Shown here one piece after another: positions 25,330 through 34,377 of a DNA stretch of 64,000 nt. Location: the NCBI GenBank assembly GCA_965220285.1, contig OZ244818.1, positions 5,518,001-5,582,000 of the forward strand, given 5' to 3'. The first letter of the stretch is position 1, and every line of letters begins with the position of its first letter. The notes under the pieces were generated by a model. The model did no database searches. It was given only the letters and a program-made list of their open reading frames with translations, and was not told the origin of the DNA. The position numbers were made by a program, and so were the translations under genes. This DNA comes from Bin5 sp009843665. Its GTDB lineage: Bacteria > Chloroflexota > Anaerolineae > Caldilineales > Caldilineaceae.

Positions 25330-25989
25330 TCAGACTATCAGTTCAACATTCTGTCTTCTGGGCACAGGTTCTCCGGTACCAACCTGCACACGAAAACTGC
25401 AACAGCTCTGACCGTTAGCAATGGCCTGGTCAAGCTCACAACTTTGTCCACTGAGAGATTCCACGAGAGCCAGGTCCATGCAACAAAGTTCCTTGTGCTC
25501 AACGGCCACCCCTGTGTAGGGACAGTTGTGCATATGCAACATACCGGTAGCTGGCTCCCACTGAGACAGGTACCCTCTTTCGTTGAGAAAGGCGACGACT
25601 CTGTCCATTCGTTCATCAAGTCTTTCATTTGCAGGGCAGTCAAGCACAACCGGCTGTGCCATCTCCTGAGCCAACTTCCGAAAGCAGCCGTCGATCTTGT
25701 CAGGTGGAAGCAACTGCTTCATCTGGCGAACGACGCCAGCGGTGAGGAGAGCGAAATTGTCCGGGAAATGCGCGTCGGCATTTGCCGTCAACGAGTATAC
25801 TTGCTGCGGACGGCCAACCTTACGCCGGCCCTTGGCTTTGGACACCGTGATCAAGTTGTCCGAAAGCAGGATGTCCAGGTGATACCTTACCGATATAGGC
25901 GCCAAATCCAGTCGTTCAGCCAGCACTCCGACGGAAGTCTGGCCATCCTGTTTCAGTATCTCCAAAATGCGACTGCGGACGGTCTGCAC
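25330..25989 (-). CDS. SufR-like Fe-S-sensing transcriptional regulator
   Basis: A 219-residue regulator. Residues 1-65 form a DeoR/ArsR-like winged helix (SVGVLAERLDLAPISVRYHLDIL). The C-terminal half has cysteines C156, C169/C170, C184 and C196/C197, whose 12-14 residue spacing resembles the cluster site of cyanobacterial and actinobacterial SufR. It probably senses iron-sulfur status and controls itself, moaA and perhaps the A-type carrier. The start is GTG 25989 with GGAG upstream. Its promoter and an 11-base inverted repeat lie directly upstream. Confidence 0.85.
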   Translation of the reverse strand: MQTVRSRILEILKQDGQTSVGVLAERLDLAPISVRYHLDILLSDNLITVSKAKGRRKVGRPQQVYSLTANADAHFPDNFALLTAGVVRQMKQLLPPDKIDGCFRKLAQEMAQPVVLDCPANERLDERMDRVVAFLNERGYLSQWEPATGMLHMHNCPYTGVAVEHKELCCMDLALVESLSGQSCELDQAIANGQSCCSFRVQVGTGEPVPRRQNVELIV

Positions 25990-26028
25990 AAGAGTGCTCC
26001 AAGAGTTCGACTAAGCAGGTTGACTCCT

Positions 26029-26057
26029 ATTTTAGCAGAGCAGAAGAGCCGTGTCAA
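26029..26057 (-). promoter_or_regulatory. Sigma-70-type promoter of the SufR-like gene
   Basis: Minus strand: TTGACA (26052-26057), a 17-base spacer, TAAAAT (26029-26034). This is one of the best promoters in the window. Transcription should begin near 26022, about 33 bases before the GTG at 25989. Confidence 0.85.
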
Positions 26058-26060
26058 ACA

Positions 26061-26084
26061 TTTTTATGAATAAATTCATAAAAA
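26061..26084. promoter_or_regulatory. Perfect inverted repeat upstream of the SufR-like promoter
   Basis: TTTTTATGAAT-AA-ATTCATAAAAA: 11-base arms around a 2-base centre, three bases upstream of the -35. It is a good candidate operator for the SufR-like protein or another dimeric regulator. Being upstream of the -35 it could serve activation or act as an UP-like AT-rich element. Confidence 0.7.
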
Positions 26085-26712
26085 ACTATTACGGGATGCT
26101 CAGGAAGTATGGTTCCATCATCTGAGCGTTCCTGAAATGAACTTCGTACTGCAACCTAACAGCGTCTCCTGACGTGACGAAATATCTTCGACGTTTCCAA
26201 GAGTGAAAAGAAAGAGAACACTACCTGGTCGGCATTGACCGACAGACAGCTGTTTGAATTCAATAGAGACGACACTTTTTGCGCGCCTTGACTAGCAGAA
26301 TGCTCTACGATACCATTCCGCAAAGCCTCCAAGGGGATATGCCGTCAACGTTTTGTTTGAGGGACTCTGACTCCCAGACACCCATTAGGAAGTTGCTTCC
26401 ATCCCTTCCTACCCCCGGGTCCCACAGACTCGGATTATGACTCAACAGAGCACCGATACAGTTCCTGTTTTGCAGTTCACAGGCACAAGAGGATTCCAAC
26501 ATCATTGGTAAGCATAGAGTCCTGGACAGTACATTTGGAGAGAGATCCTTTACTGATTTTTGCCAGGGAACATAACGCAGTCCTGTTGCGTCAATTGTAG
26601 TAGGCTCTCCGGCTGGCTGGCAGTCCAGTTTCGAAGAGAGCCTCATCTCACTCTCTTGACGCCTACTTGATCCCGAATCATTTGTCGTCAGCCAGTTACG
26701 AAAGATCTCCCT
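26085..26712. other. Intergenic region without recognisable gene
   Basis: About 630 bases between the SufR-like promoter and the cadherin-like gene. A minus-strand frame (26305-27150) crosses it but overlaps the better-supported plus-strand gene and has no family features. Nothing else is seen. Confidence 0.5.
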
Positions 26713-27504
26713 ATGCTTACCTTCATTCAATTCAACAACGGCCATCGACTTCACGACGTAGACCATTTCAACACGCGTCTTTTGCGCGCAATATTGTTGG
26801 CGCTCTTGTTGGCCATTGCCGTGCTTGCCTTTGCGGCTACGCCCGCGTTCGCCCAGTCCGAAGCCCTTCCAGTCCCAAATATCCTGGTCGACGATTACAT
26901 CTCCGTTCCCAAGAACGGTAGTGCCGACATTGAGGTGCTGGGAAACGACACCATAGGTGAATTTGGCAGCTTTGACTTCAGTAGTCCTGATAACGGTAGA
27001 TTCATATCCTTCACAAGCAATGCGACCAGGGTGACGCTCTCCTTCGAATACGTCCCCAACGTCAACTTCGTCGGTGAGGACAGCTTTAGCTACTGGGTCG
27101 CTGACCGCAGCGGGCAACGAGCCTCTGCCAGAGTCTACATTTCGGTCCATAGTGGTCTTGATTGTTCAACATGTCTCAACAGACACGAAGCCACGCCTGT
27201 AAACGTCACGATCGGAGGAGACGGTGCCTTTAACTACCATTTCATCGGAGACGGCGGCGTCGGTACCGGGCCTGTGCTCCCGCCGGTAAAGAAACTGGCT
27301 GGAATGTACAAGCCGGACTCAGGCAACATTGTGCTTTACAGCGGCACCAACACGATTTCAGGGGCGCCTGTCATAATCAGCTACCTGTCTGATGAGAAGG
27401 TCGTTCATGTGAATACTTCATACCAGGACCGCCAAAACGGCTCGATGAAACCATACATCTTCGTCATCGGTCTTGACCACAAGGTCTCGCATTGGGAGTG
27501 GTGA
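26713..27504 (+). CDS. Secreted protein with cadherin-like (Big/VCBS-type) domain
   Basis: A 263-residue protein with an N-terminal export signal (hydrophobic segment about 25-45, cleavage likely after AFA in ATPAFAQ). Residues 55-150 match the bacterial Ig/cadherin-like repeat: DDYISVPKNGSADIEVLGND followed by YVPNVNFVGEDSFSYWVADRSG. The rest is beta-rich with a CSTC pair near 155 and a C-terminal half of unknown nature. Such domains usually occur in long adhesins, and a single copy in a short protein is unusual. A GC hairpin follows the gene. Confidence 0.75.
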   Translation: MLTFIQFNNGHRLHDVDHFNTRLLRAILLALLLAIAVLAFAATPAFAQSEALPVPNILVDDYISVPKNGSADIEVLGNDTIGEFGSFDFSSPDNGRFISFTSNATRVTLSFEYVPNVNFVGEDSFSYWVADRSGQRASARVYISVHSGLDCSTCLNRHEATPVNVTIGGDGAFNYHFIGDGGVGTGPVLPPVKKLAGMYKPDSGNIVLYSGTNTISGAPVIISYLSDEKVVHVNTSYQDRQNGSMKPYIFVIGLDHKVSHWEW

Positions 27505-27537
27505 AGGCAATTGATTGTCAGTTAGTCATCTGTGTGT

Positions 27538-27565
27538 GGCCGGCCATTGCGGCCGGCCTTCGATG
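27538..27565 (+). terminator. GC hairpin after the cadherin-like gene
   Basis: GGCCGGCC-ATTGC-GGCCGGCC (27538-27558), a perfect 8-base stem, followed by TTCGATG. The T-run is poor, so efficiency is uncertain. Confidence 0.6.
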
Positions 27566-27777
27566 CTTCCAAATGCGAGGGAACGCTCCTGCAAGACAAG
27601 CAGTTCAGGCAGATGATGGCATAGTGAAAAAGGAGGCGCTCAGGCAAAATTGGAGGAAGTAGGACCGATCATTGGGGACAGTATTGACTGACGCCCATGC
27701 AAGCAGGATGGCCGTCCTCCGCGGCAGGTTTTAATTTGTCCGGCGGCACGGCTCAACCCACGTTTAAAGGGGGAAAC

Positions 27778-29151
27778 ATGTCCGACACCCGAAACTCTCA
27801 CCAGAAGATGAGTCGCCGCAGTTTTCTGCACGCCATGGCACTCGGTGCAGGCGGGGCCGCGCTGGCCGCATGTGTAGTGCCTGAAGGAGCTATGCCGGCT
27901 GAACAAGAAGCAGCAGCCCCCCCGCAGGAAAACCTCCCAATCATCTATTGGTCGATGTTCGGCCTGCAGGAGGCCGCGCAGGCACAGAATCAAGTCGAAC
28001 GCTTTAACGAGCAGACTGGCGAAAACGCCATTTTCATGTCGATCGGCTGGGGCAACGTGACCCAGAAGGCGCAGGTTGCGATCCAAGGCGGCAACCCGCC
28101 CGACATGGTCTCACTCTGGTCGCAAGCCTATACCTGGGGTCCTCGCGGGCTCTTGCTGCCACTGGAGGACTATGCTGAACGTGACGGCTTTGACGGCGAG
28201 GGCTGGTCCAAACCGGCGTGGGATGCACTGTGGTCGGAAGGGCACCTCTGGGGCACGGGGCATACGCTCAACGTCTTCGCACTGCACAGCAATGACACGC
28301 TGCTGGAAGAGGGCGGGTTCAGTGCTGACAGCCCGCCCGAGTCTTTCGCCGATCTGGACGTGATGGCGGAGGCGCTGACAACGCATGATGACGACGGCAA
28401 TATCACCCGGTTGGGATTCCTGCCCTGGCTCCGATCGGGCAGCCTCTGGCACTGGGGCTGGGCCAACGGCGCTCAGTTCTACGATGAAGATACCGACACA
28501 ATAACGGCCGGATCCGAGGAGGCATTGCTCTATACGCTGGAATGGTTCAAGTCCTACGCGGACAAATTCGACATTGAAAAGATCGACCGCTATGTTTCCG
28601 GCTTCGGCAACCGCAGTTCACTGACCGAGGATCCCTGGTACGTCGACAAGATCGTCCTGCAGATCGACGGCAGCTGGAAGCGGAGCTGGATCCCGCGCTA
28701 CGCACCCGACCTTGACTACTCGGTATTCAAGTCCCCGTACGGCCCGGGATACACGGAACCGACCAGTCTGGTTGAGATTGGGGCGATGTTCAACGTTCCC
28801 AACGGCGCCAAGAATCCGGACGGAGGCTGGCAGCTGGCCCACTTCATGGCCGGCAAGCAGCAGCAGATCGAATTCGGCAACCTGGTTGGCGACGTTCCTC
28901 CCCTGAACGAGGCTGCTCGCGATCCGGAGTTCTTAAATTCGCTGCCATTCAACGAGCTCTATGTCGAGCTGACAGAGTCGGAGGGCGGCCGGGCCTGGCC
29001 GCGCATCCCGGTTCTGGAGCAGTACAAGACCGAGATCCGACGGCTCCAGGACGAGGTAATTCACGGACAGATCGAACCGCAGCAGGGCCTGGACGATATG
29101 ACAGCCAAGCTGCAGCAGGAGTTGAACGACTTCCGCCAGCAGGTCAGCTAA
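27778..29151 (+). CDS. Sugar ABC transporter substrate-binding lipoprotein
   Basis: A 457-residue family 1 extracellular binding protein. The N-terminus has a Tat-like SRRSFLHA followed by a hydrophobic stretch and lipobox LAAC (Cys about 38). The mature part begins IIYWSMFGLQ and shows the usual periplasmic-binding fold with the AIQGGNPPDMVSLW segment. I place the start at ATG 27778, preceded by AAAGGGGG; the frame is open upstream to 27697. Two permeases and a GH42 glycosidase follow, so an oligosaccharide, perhaps a galactoside, is the likely ligand. Confidence 0.93.
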   Translation: MSDTRNSHQKMSRRSFLHAMALGAGGAALAACVVPEGAMPAEQEAAAPPQENLPIIYWSMFGLQEAAQAQNQVERFNEQTGENAIFMSIGWGNVTQKAQVAIQGGNPPDMVSLWSQAYTWGPRGLLLPLEDYAERDGFDGEGWSKPAWDALWSEGHLWGTGHTLNVFALHSNDTLLEEGGFSADSPPESFADLDVMAEALTTHDDDGNITRLGFLPWLRSGSLWHWGWANGAQFYDEDTDTITAGSEEALLYTLEWFKSYADKFDIEKIDRYVSGFGNRSSLTEDPWYVDKIVLQIDGSWKRSWIPRYAPDLDYSVFKSPYGPGYTEPTSLVEIGAMFNVPNGAKNPDGGWQLAHFMAGKQQQIEFGNLVGDVPPLNEAARDPEFLNSLPFNELYVELTESEGGRAWPRIPVLEQYKTEIRRLQDEVIHGQIEPQQGLDDMTAKLQQELNDFRQQVS

Positions 29152-29223
29152 TAGAAGCGTACCCTGGCACGAAATCCCGGCGGGTTGGCCTTTCAGCCCG
29201 CCGGGAAACGGGAGAAGGCGGTC

Positions 29224-30126
29224 ATGACATTTGGACTAACGCGACAGGAACGCCGTCGCTTGCGAGTTGGCGTCCTGTTTGCGCTTCCCTGGATTATTGG
29301 ATTCTTGAGTTTTACGATATTCCCGGTCGCCTACTCGTTTTATTACAGTCTCAACGTATTCACGACTTTCGGGCAACCTTTACACTGGGTCGGGTTGAGC
29401 AACTATGTCAAATTATTGAACGACGATCTGTTTTGGGTCTCTCTTTACAATACCATGTACATGGTCGTGTTCGGTGTCTCTTTCCACATCGTACTGGCCA
29501 TCATTCTCGGGCTCCTGCTCAATCAGAATCTGCGCGGCGTATCGATCTACAGAACCGTCTACTATATACCGACAATCGTCCCGATTGTCGCCACGTCCGT
29601 GCTGTGGATGTGGGTGTTCAACCCAGAATTCGGACTGATCAACTCGGCGCTAAGCGTCATAGACGTCCACGGGCCGGGATGGCTGACCGACCCTGTGTTG
29701 TCAAAGCCATCGTTAATTCTGATGGGCGTGTGGACGATAGGTGGTACTCTGGTGATCTTTCTGGCCGGGCTGCAAGACATTCCCCAGCATCTCTTCGACG
29801 CGGCGATGATCGATGGTGCTGGCGCCCTGCAGCGGATCAGAAATGTTACCCTTCCGATGCTGTCCCCGGTAATTTTCTTCAATGTAATCATGGGCGTTAT
29901 CGGCGGCTTCCAGATTTTCGCCCAGGCTTTTATCATGACCAAAGGCGGCCCGCTGGACACGACCCTTTTCTACGCCTACTACCTCTACCAGAACGCTTTT
30001 GAGTTTTTTCAGATGCCCTATGCTTCGGCCATGGCCTGGATCTTGTTCCTTGTCGTCATGGGAACGACACTGATCATTTTTCGCAGTTCGGCTCGATTGG
30101 TTTACTACGAAGGCGAGGAGCGATAG
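29224..30126 (+). CDS. Sugar ABC transporter permease (MalF/UgpA type)
   Basis: A 300-residue inner-membrane permease with six predicted membrane spans. The EAA coupling loop is visible as DAAMIDGAGALQRIRNVTLPML. ATG 29224 follows GGAGAAGG; an upstream in-frame start at 29185 is possible. It pairs with the next permease to form the channel for the ligand bound by the preceding lipoprotein. Confidence 0.95.
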   Translation: MTFGLTRQERRRLRVGVLFALPWIIGFLSFTIFPVAYSFYYSLNVFTTFGQPLHWVGLSNYVKLLNDDLFWVSLYNTMYMVVFGVSFHIVLAIILGLLLNQNLRGVSIYRTVYYIPTIVPIVATSVLWMWVFNPEFGLINSALSVIDVHGPGWLTDPVLSKPSLILMGVWTIGGTLVIFLAGLQDIPQHLFDAAMIDGAGALQRIRNVTLPMLSPVIFFNVIMGVIGGFQIFAQAFIMTKGGPLDTTLFYAYYLYQNAFEFFQMPYASAMAWILFLVVMGTTLIIFRSSARLVYYEGEER

Positions 30127-30130
30127 CGCC

Positions 30131-31030
30131 GTGGGCAGGACAACGACGACTCTTAAGCGGCAACAGCAGGTGGGAGCATCCGGCTTTGGCAGTCTCTCGA
30201 GGACGCAACGTGAGACCTTGAGCCATTCAGCCAGTCATGTGGGGCTCTTTCTGGTGGGCCTGCTGTTCTTCCTGCCTTTCTTCTGGCTGGTATCTACCTC
30301 ATTGAAAGACCTGGACCAGATTTTTACCCTGCCACCGGTTTGGATTCCAGATCCCTTTCTATGGCAGAACTACCCGAAATCCTTGAGTTACTTTCCATTT
30401 CTTCAACAGCTGCGCAACACTCTGGTCATAGCGGTTTCCGCTGTATTTCTGACGGTGGTATCCAGTTCGCTGGTCGCGTACAGTTTCTCGCGGCTGCGCT
30501 GGCATGGCCGCGACATTCTGTTTTTCGCCATGCTTTCGACGATGATGCTGCCCTATCAGGTCACGATGATACCGCTATTCATCATGTTCCGGAGCCTCGG
30601 TTGGGTCAACACGCTTCTGCCGCTGATCGTGCCCCATGCCTTTGGTGTTCCGTTTTTCATTTTCCTGCTGCGTCAGTTTTTTCTCAGTCTGCCCAGAGAC
30701 CTGGACGACGCCGCCATTATTGACGGCTGCTCGGAATTCGGCGTCCTGTGGCGGGTGATACTTCCCCTTGCAAAGCCTGCTCTGGCTACTGTGGCGCTCT
30801 TTCAATTTCTGTTCAGCTGGAACGACTTCATCGGGCCGCTAATTTACTTGAACGATCCCAGCAAGTACACACTTTCCCTGGGCATCCAGGTATTCGTCAG
30901 TACCGTGGGTGTCCAGTGGGGCTGGATGATGGCGGTAACGACCGTTCTGACAGTGCCGGTGATTATCCTCTTCTTCTTCACCCAGAGGACATTCATTCAA
31001 GGTATAGCCCTGACTGGCATCAAGGGGTAG
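30131..31030 (+). CDS. Sugar ABC transporter permease (MalG/UgpE type)
   Basis: A 299-residue permease with six spans and the EAA loop DDAAIIDGCSEFGVLWRVILPLAKP. The GTG start at 30131 lies four bases after the previous stop, with GAGGAG inside the end of the previous gene. No ATPase gene is present in the cluster, so the transporter must use a shared MsmK/UgpC-like ATPase encoded elsewhere. Confidence 0.95.
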   Translation: MGRTTTTLKRQQQVGASGFGSLSRTQRETLSHSASHVGLFLVGLLFFLPFFWLVSTSLKDLDQIFTLPPVWIPDPFLWQNYPKSLSYFPFLQQLRNTLVIAVSAVFLTVVSSSLVAYSFSRLRWHGRDILFFAMLSTMMLPYQVTMIPLFIMFRSLGWVNTLLPLIVPHAFGVPFFIFLLRQFFLSLPRDLDDAAIIDGCSEFGVLWRVILPLAKPALATVALFQFLFSWNDFIGPLIYLNDPSKYTLSLGIQVFVSTVGVQWGWMMAVTTVLTVPVIILFFFTQRTFIQGIALTGIKG

Positions 31031-31104
31031 TTGAGCCCCTTGCAGATGCTTAGTCTAGTTGAGAGCCTGGACCGGTCACTGACCCCACATTCAGGAGGAT
31101 TCGA

Positions 31105-33093
31105 TTGGCTCGTAAGAACGGTATCCTGATTGGCACGCACTATGAGTATCCCTTTGGCGGAATGGCGACTCGGCCCGAGTGGCTTCCCCAGGGAGAGGAT
31201 GACTGGGGCCGCGATCTGGAGATGATCAAAGATACCGGCTTCGACTCAATACGCATTCGCATCGGCCTGGACAGCAGTCTCGACGAAGTGGGCCGGCTGC
31301 TGGACATTTGCCAGGAACTTGACATTTGCGTCCTGTTCGGTTTTGCAACCTTTTATGTTCACAATAGCTTCATCGAAGCACATCCCGACGCCAAAGTCGT
31401 CGACCGGACCGGCGCAGCCTATCCAGAGCACGAACATGATTTTCGCTGGCAACGGGCCTGCATCAACCATCCCGAATACCGCCGGCAGCGTGATCAGCTG
31501 CTGGCCGACTGTGCCACGCGCTTTGCGTCACACCCGTCAATCATAGATTGGGACGTCCACAACGAGCCCAGCATCGGCACGGGGGACCACGCGTGCTACA
31601 ACCCACATACCTTGGCCCGGTACCGCGAGGATCTGTCGGCGCGGTTCTCCTCGATAACACAAGTGAACGAGCGTTGGGGAACAGATTTCGAAGAGTTCTC
31701 TGCGGTGGAGCCTCCGACGGAAGCGGAGCAAGACCCAGGCAGCTTCTGGCGTGACTGGCGGGAGTTCATCGCACGCAACCTGAATGAATTCCTGCTGGGA
31801 GGTATCAGCATCATTAAACAGCACGCACCCGGTGTGCGCGCAAGCTTCAACTATACCGACCCGTATCACATTCAGCGCAACGGCCAGGACTGGTGGATTC
31901 TACCGCAACTGGACTACGCGTCCTCGAGCCACTACTGGGGGTCCGGTCCACGCACGGGTGCGGAGGCCGGTTCGCGGATCGCACTCTTGAAGGCGCTGGC
32001 CCCCGGCTCCCAGGCTTGGTTGACCGAATGCCAGGGAGGACCCTTCCGATCGGACATCCTGTGGCGGGGTATAAACATTGATGCTGAAGTTAACCAGGTC
32101 TTCAGTTACGCCAGTCACGCTCATTACTTCTACCGCTGGGACCCGCTGATGTCGGGGCCGGAGCCGTGGATCAACCACATGGTCGACGCCGACGAATACG
32201 ACACGGAAAGAAGGCTGGCAACCAAGCGTATCATCACAGATCTGCGGCGCTACGAAGACCTGATTGCGGCAGGCGACACTGTGCCAGCCCGGGTCGGCAT
32301 CTATTTGACAAGGGAAATGGTCTGGGCGGCGAACGCACGCGAGGCGCCGCTGAGTGATTCCGTGGTTGGTCTTTATGCGCTCTTCATGGATTTGGGATAC
32401 GAGGTAACCTTTATTCCACATAGCTTCGATGCCGATTGCGAACTAGAAGTGGTAGCGGTGCCGTTCACGCTGGGGATCTCGGAGAAGGAGGGGAAGGCAT
32501 TTGGAGCCTACCAGGAGCGAGGCGGCAGAGTGATCGCCGAACTGCCGATGACCAATCTGGAGGAGTGTCAGCAGGTGGGCGAGCAGCTAGGCCTGGCTTG
32601 CCGTGAATGGATTCGCCCAATATACTTCATCGCCGGATGGAGTGTAAACGACAAAGAGGGCAGATTCGGCGGCTTTGCCTTTCACGATCAGGTGCTCCTG
32701 GACGACTACATGGGGCAACCGTACGCGACCTACCGCGACAGCGGCGAACCGGCGCTGATCAGCTCTGGCCCGGATGGACGTCTCCTGATCCCTACGTTTG
32801 CTTTGGGCCGCTCCTATTTTTCCTCGCTTCACCGGGGACTGCGCCGGCTGATTGAGGGCTGGCTTCCAGAATCTCTGCCTCCTGATGTTACAATTCAGGG
32901 CGTCCCTGACGAATACAGGTCTTTGGTGGAGGCCCGCCTGGTAGAAAGCGACCGCGGCAATCTGCTTTTCCTCATCAATCGATCGGGGTACGACTGGGAG
33001 GTGGAAGTGCAGCCCAGGGGCTATCAGGCCGAGAAGGTGAGGCTACCCACACACGGTGCCACACATAGGCTGGTTCGTAGAACCGGCCAATAG
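31105..33093 (+). CDS. Glycoside hydrolase family 42-like beta-galactosidase
   Basis: A 662-residue cytoplasmic GH42-type enzyme. The TIM barrel (1-380) has the acid/base E154 in WDVHNEPS and the probable nucleophile E308 in AWLTECQGGP. Residues 390-580 fit the trimerisation domain (VGIYLTREMVW, ALFMDLGYEVTFIP), and a short C-terminal beta domain follows. The TTG start at 31105 has CAGGAGGA eight bases upstream. It would hydrolyse imported galactosides or arabinosides. Cysteine after the nucleophile and the metal-free look differ from standard GH42, so specificity is open. Confidence 0.85.
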   Translation: MARKNGILIGTHYEYPFGGMATRPEWLPQGEDDWGRDLEMIKDTGFDSIRIRIGLDSSLDEVGRLLDICQELDICVLFGFATFYVHNSFIEAHPDAKVVDRTGAAYPEHEHDFRWQRACINHPEYRRQRDQLLADCATRFASHPSIIDWDVHNEPSIGTGDHACYNPHTLARYREDLSARFSSITQVNERWGTDFEEFSAVEPPTEAEQDPGSFWRDWREFIARNLNEFLLGGISIIKQHAPGVRASFNYTDPYHIQRNGQDWWILPQLDYASSSHYWGSGPRTGAEAGSRIALLKALAPGSQAWLTECQGGPFRSDILWRGINIDAEVNQVFSYASHAHYFYRWDPLMSGPEPWINHMVDADEYDTERRLATKRIITDLRRYEDLIAAGDTVPARVGIYLTREMVWAANAREAPLSDSVVGLYALFMDLGYEVTFIPHSFDADCELEVVAVPFTLGISEKEGKAFGAYQERGGRVIAELPMTNLEECQQVGEQLGLACREWIRPIYFIAGWSVNDKEGRFGGFAFHDQVLLDDYMGQPYATYRDSGEPALISSGPDGRLLIPTFALGRSYFSSLHRGLRRLIEGWLPESLPPDVTIQGVPDEYRSLVEARLVESDRGNLLFLINRSGYDWEVEVQPRGYQAEKVRLPTHGATHRLVRRTGQ

Positions 33094-33231
33094 GGCTGCC
33101 GGGCAGAAAGGTCAAGTAGACCCCAAGCCAGACTCGGGAGATCTTCTGGCGTTGGCCGCAGCGTCAGAAACGTTCATTGAACTGGACGAATTAGGAGAAT
33201 CATCAATCCAACTATTCAGAGGGAGTGAGGA

Positions 33232-34338
33232 ATGAAGACAAGAGCAGCTGTTGTGTATGAGCACGACGCTCCAGTCGTTGTTGAAACTCTGACACTGGAC
33301 GATCCCAAAGAGAACGAAGTCCTGTTGCGCATGGGTGCCAGTGGTGTGTGTCATTCCGATCTTTCGGTTGTAAACGGAACGATTTACTACCCCCCACCGG
33401 TCGCACTGGGCCATGAAGGCGCCGGTATCGTGGAAAGGATAGGCGCCAATGTCACCTACGTCAAGCCGGGCGACCACGTCATACTGTCGTTCGTGACTTA
33501 CTGTGAACAGTGCGCGATGTGCGAGACGGGCAGGGTCTGTCTCTGCCGAGGCATCGACGCGCGCAAAGGCTACCTTCTGGACGACACCTGCCGATTGCAC
33601 AACGCCACGGGCCGGGACATCCCGCAGATGTCCCGCATCGCCACAATGTCCGATCTTGCCGTGGTCCCCGAACAGGCTTTAATCAAGATCGATCCGGGCT
33701 ATCCGCTGGACCGGGCGGCATTAGTCGGGTGCGGCGTAACGACCGGAGTGGGCGCTGTGCTGAGGACGGCGAAAGTTGAGGCAGGAAGTACAGTAGCCGT
33801 TATCGGGACGGGCGGAGTTGGCCTAAATGCCGTGCAAGGGGCAAAGATAGCAGACGCTGAACGCATCATTGCAGTCGACCTGGTCGAAAAGAAACTGGAT
33901 TTCGCTCGCCAGTTCGGCGCTACCGACACGGTAAACGGTTCGGAAGTGGATCCAATAGAGGCCGTCAGAGAGATGACTGGCGGACTGGGGGTGGACTACG
34001 CCTTTGAGGCGATCGGCAGTTCAGTAACGATCCGGCAGGCGTTTGATATGGTCCGGCCGGCTGGGACAGCTGTGGCCATTGGACTTGCGCGTCATGATGA
34101 TACTGTACCGATTCCTCCTCAGGAGCTGATTTGGAGTGAGAAAAGCCTTCTCGGCTCATATTACGGAACGTCACGTCCGCGGGTGGATATGCCTGAATAC
34201 CTTCGACTCTATGATGAAGGTAAGCTCATGCTCGACGAGTTGATCACGCAGACCTACCAGTTAGAGCAGATCAACGACGCCTTTGCCGACATGGAAGCAG
34301 GAAAAAACGCGCGAGGGATCCTGGCGCTGGATGTGTAG
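33232..34338 (+). CDS. Zinc-dependent alcohol dehydrogenase (medium chain)
   Basis: A 368-residue MDR enzyme. Catalytic zinc ligands C40 and H61 (with E62) are present, as is the structural zinc lobe C91, C94, C97, C105. The NAD-binding loop is VIGTGGVGLNAV near 185. The arrangement resembles class III/NDMA-type alcohol dehydrogenases. It oxidises an alcohol or reduces an aldehyde with NAD(H). It is preceded by GAGGGAGTGAGG and by 138 bases after the GH42 gene, so it may be part of the same sugar operon or stand alone. Confidence 0.93.
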   Translation: MKTRAAVVYEHDAPVVVETLTLDDPKENEVLLRMGASGVCHSDLSVVNGTIYYPPPVALGHEGAGIVERIGANVTYVKPGDHVILSFVTYCEQCAMCETGRVCLCRGIDARKGYLLDDTCRLHNATGRDIPQMSRIATMSDLAVVPEQALIKIDPGYPLDRAALVGCGVTTGVGAVLRTAKVEAGSTVAVIGTGGVGLNAVQGAKIADAERIIAVDLVEKKLDFARQFGATDTVNGSEVDPIEAVREMTGGLGVDYAFEAIGSSVTIRQAFDMVRPAGTAVAIGLARHDDTVPIPPQELIWSEKSLLGSYYGTSRPRVDMPEYLRLYDEGKLMLDELITQTYQLEQINDAFADMEAGKNARGILALDV

Positions 34339-34377
34339 AGTATGGCTTTATGCTGACCAACATGTAAATTGCCGCCA

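Noticed and set aside
26305..27150. 281-codon minus-strand frame
   Set aside because: It overlaps the plus-strand gene with a clear export signal and cadherin-like domain. Its own composition shows no domain, and no ribosome binding site is seen.
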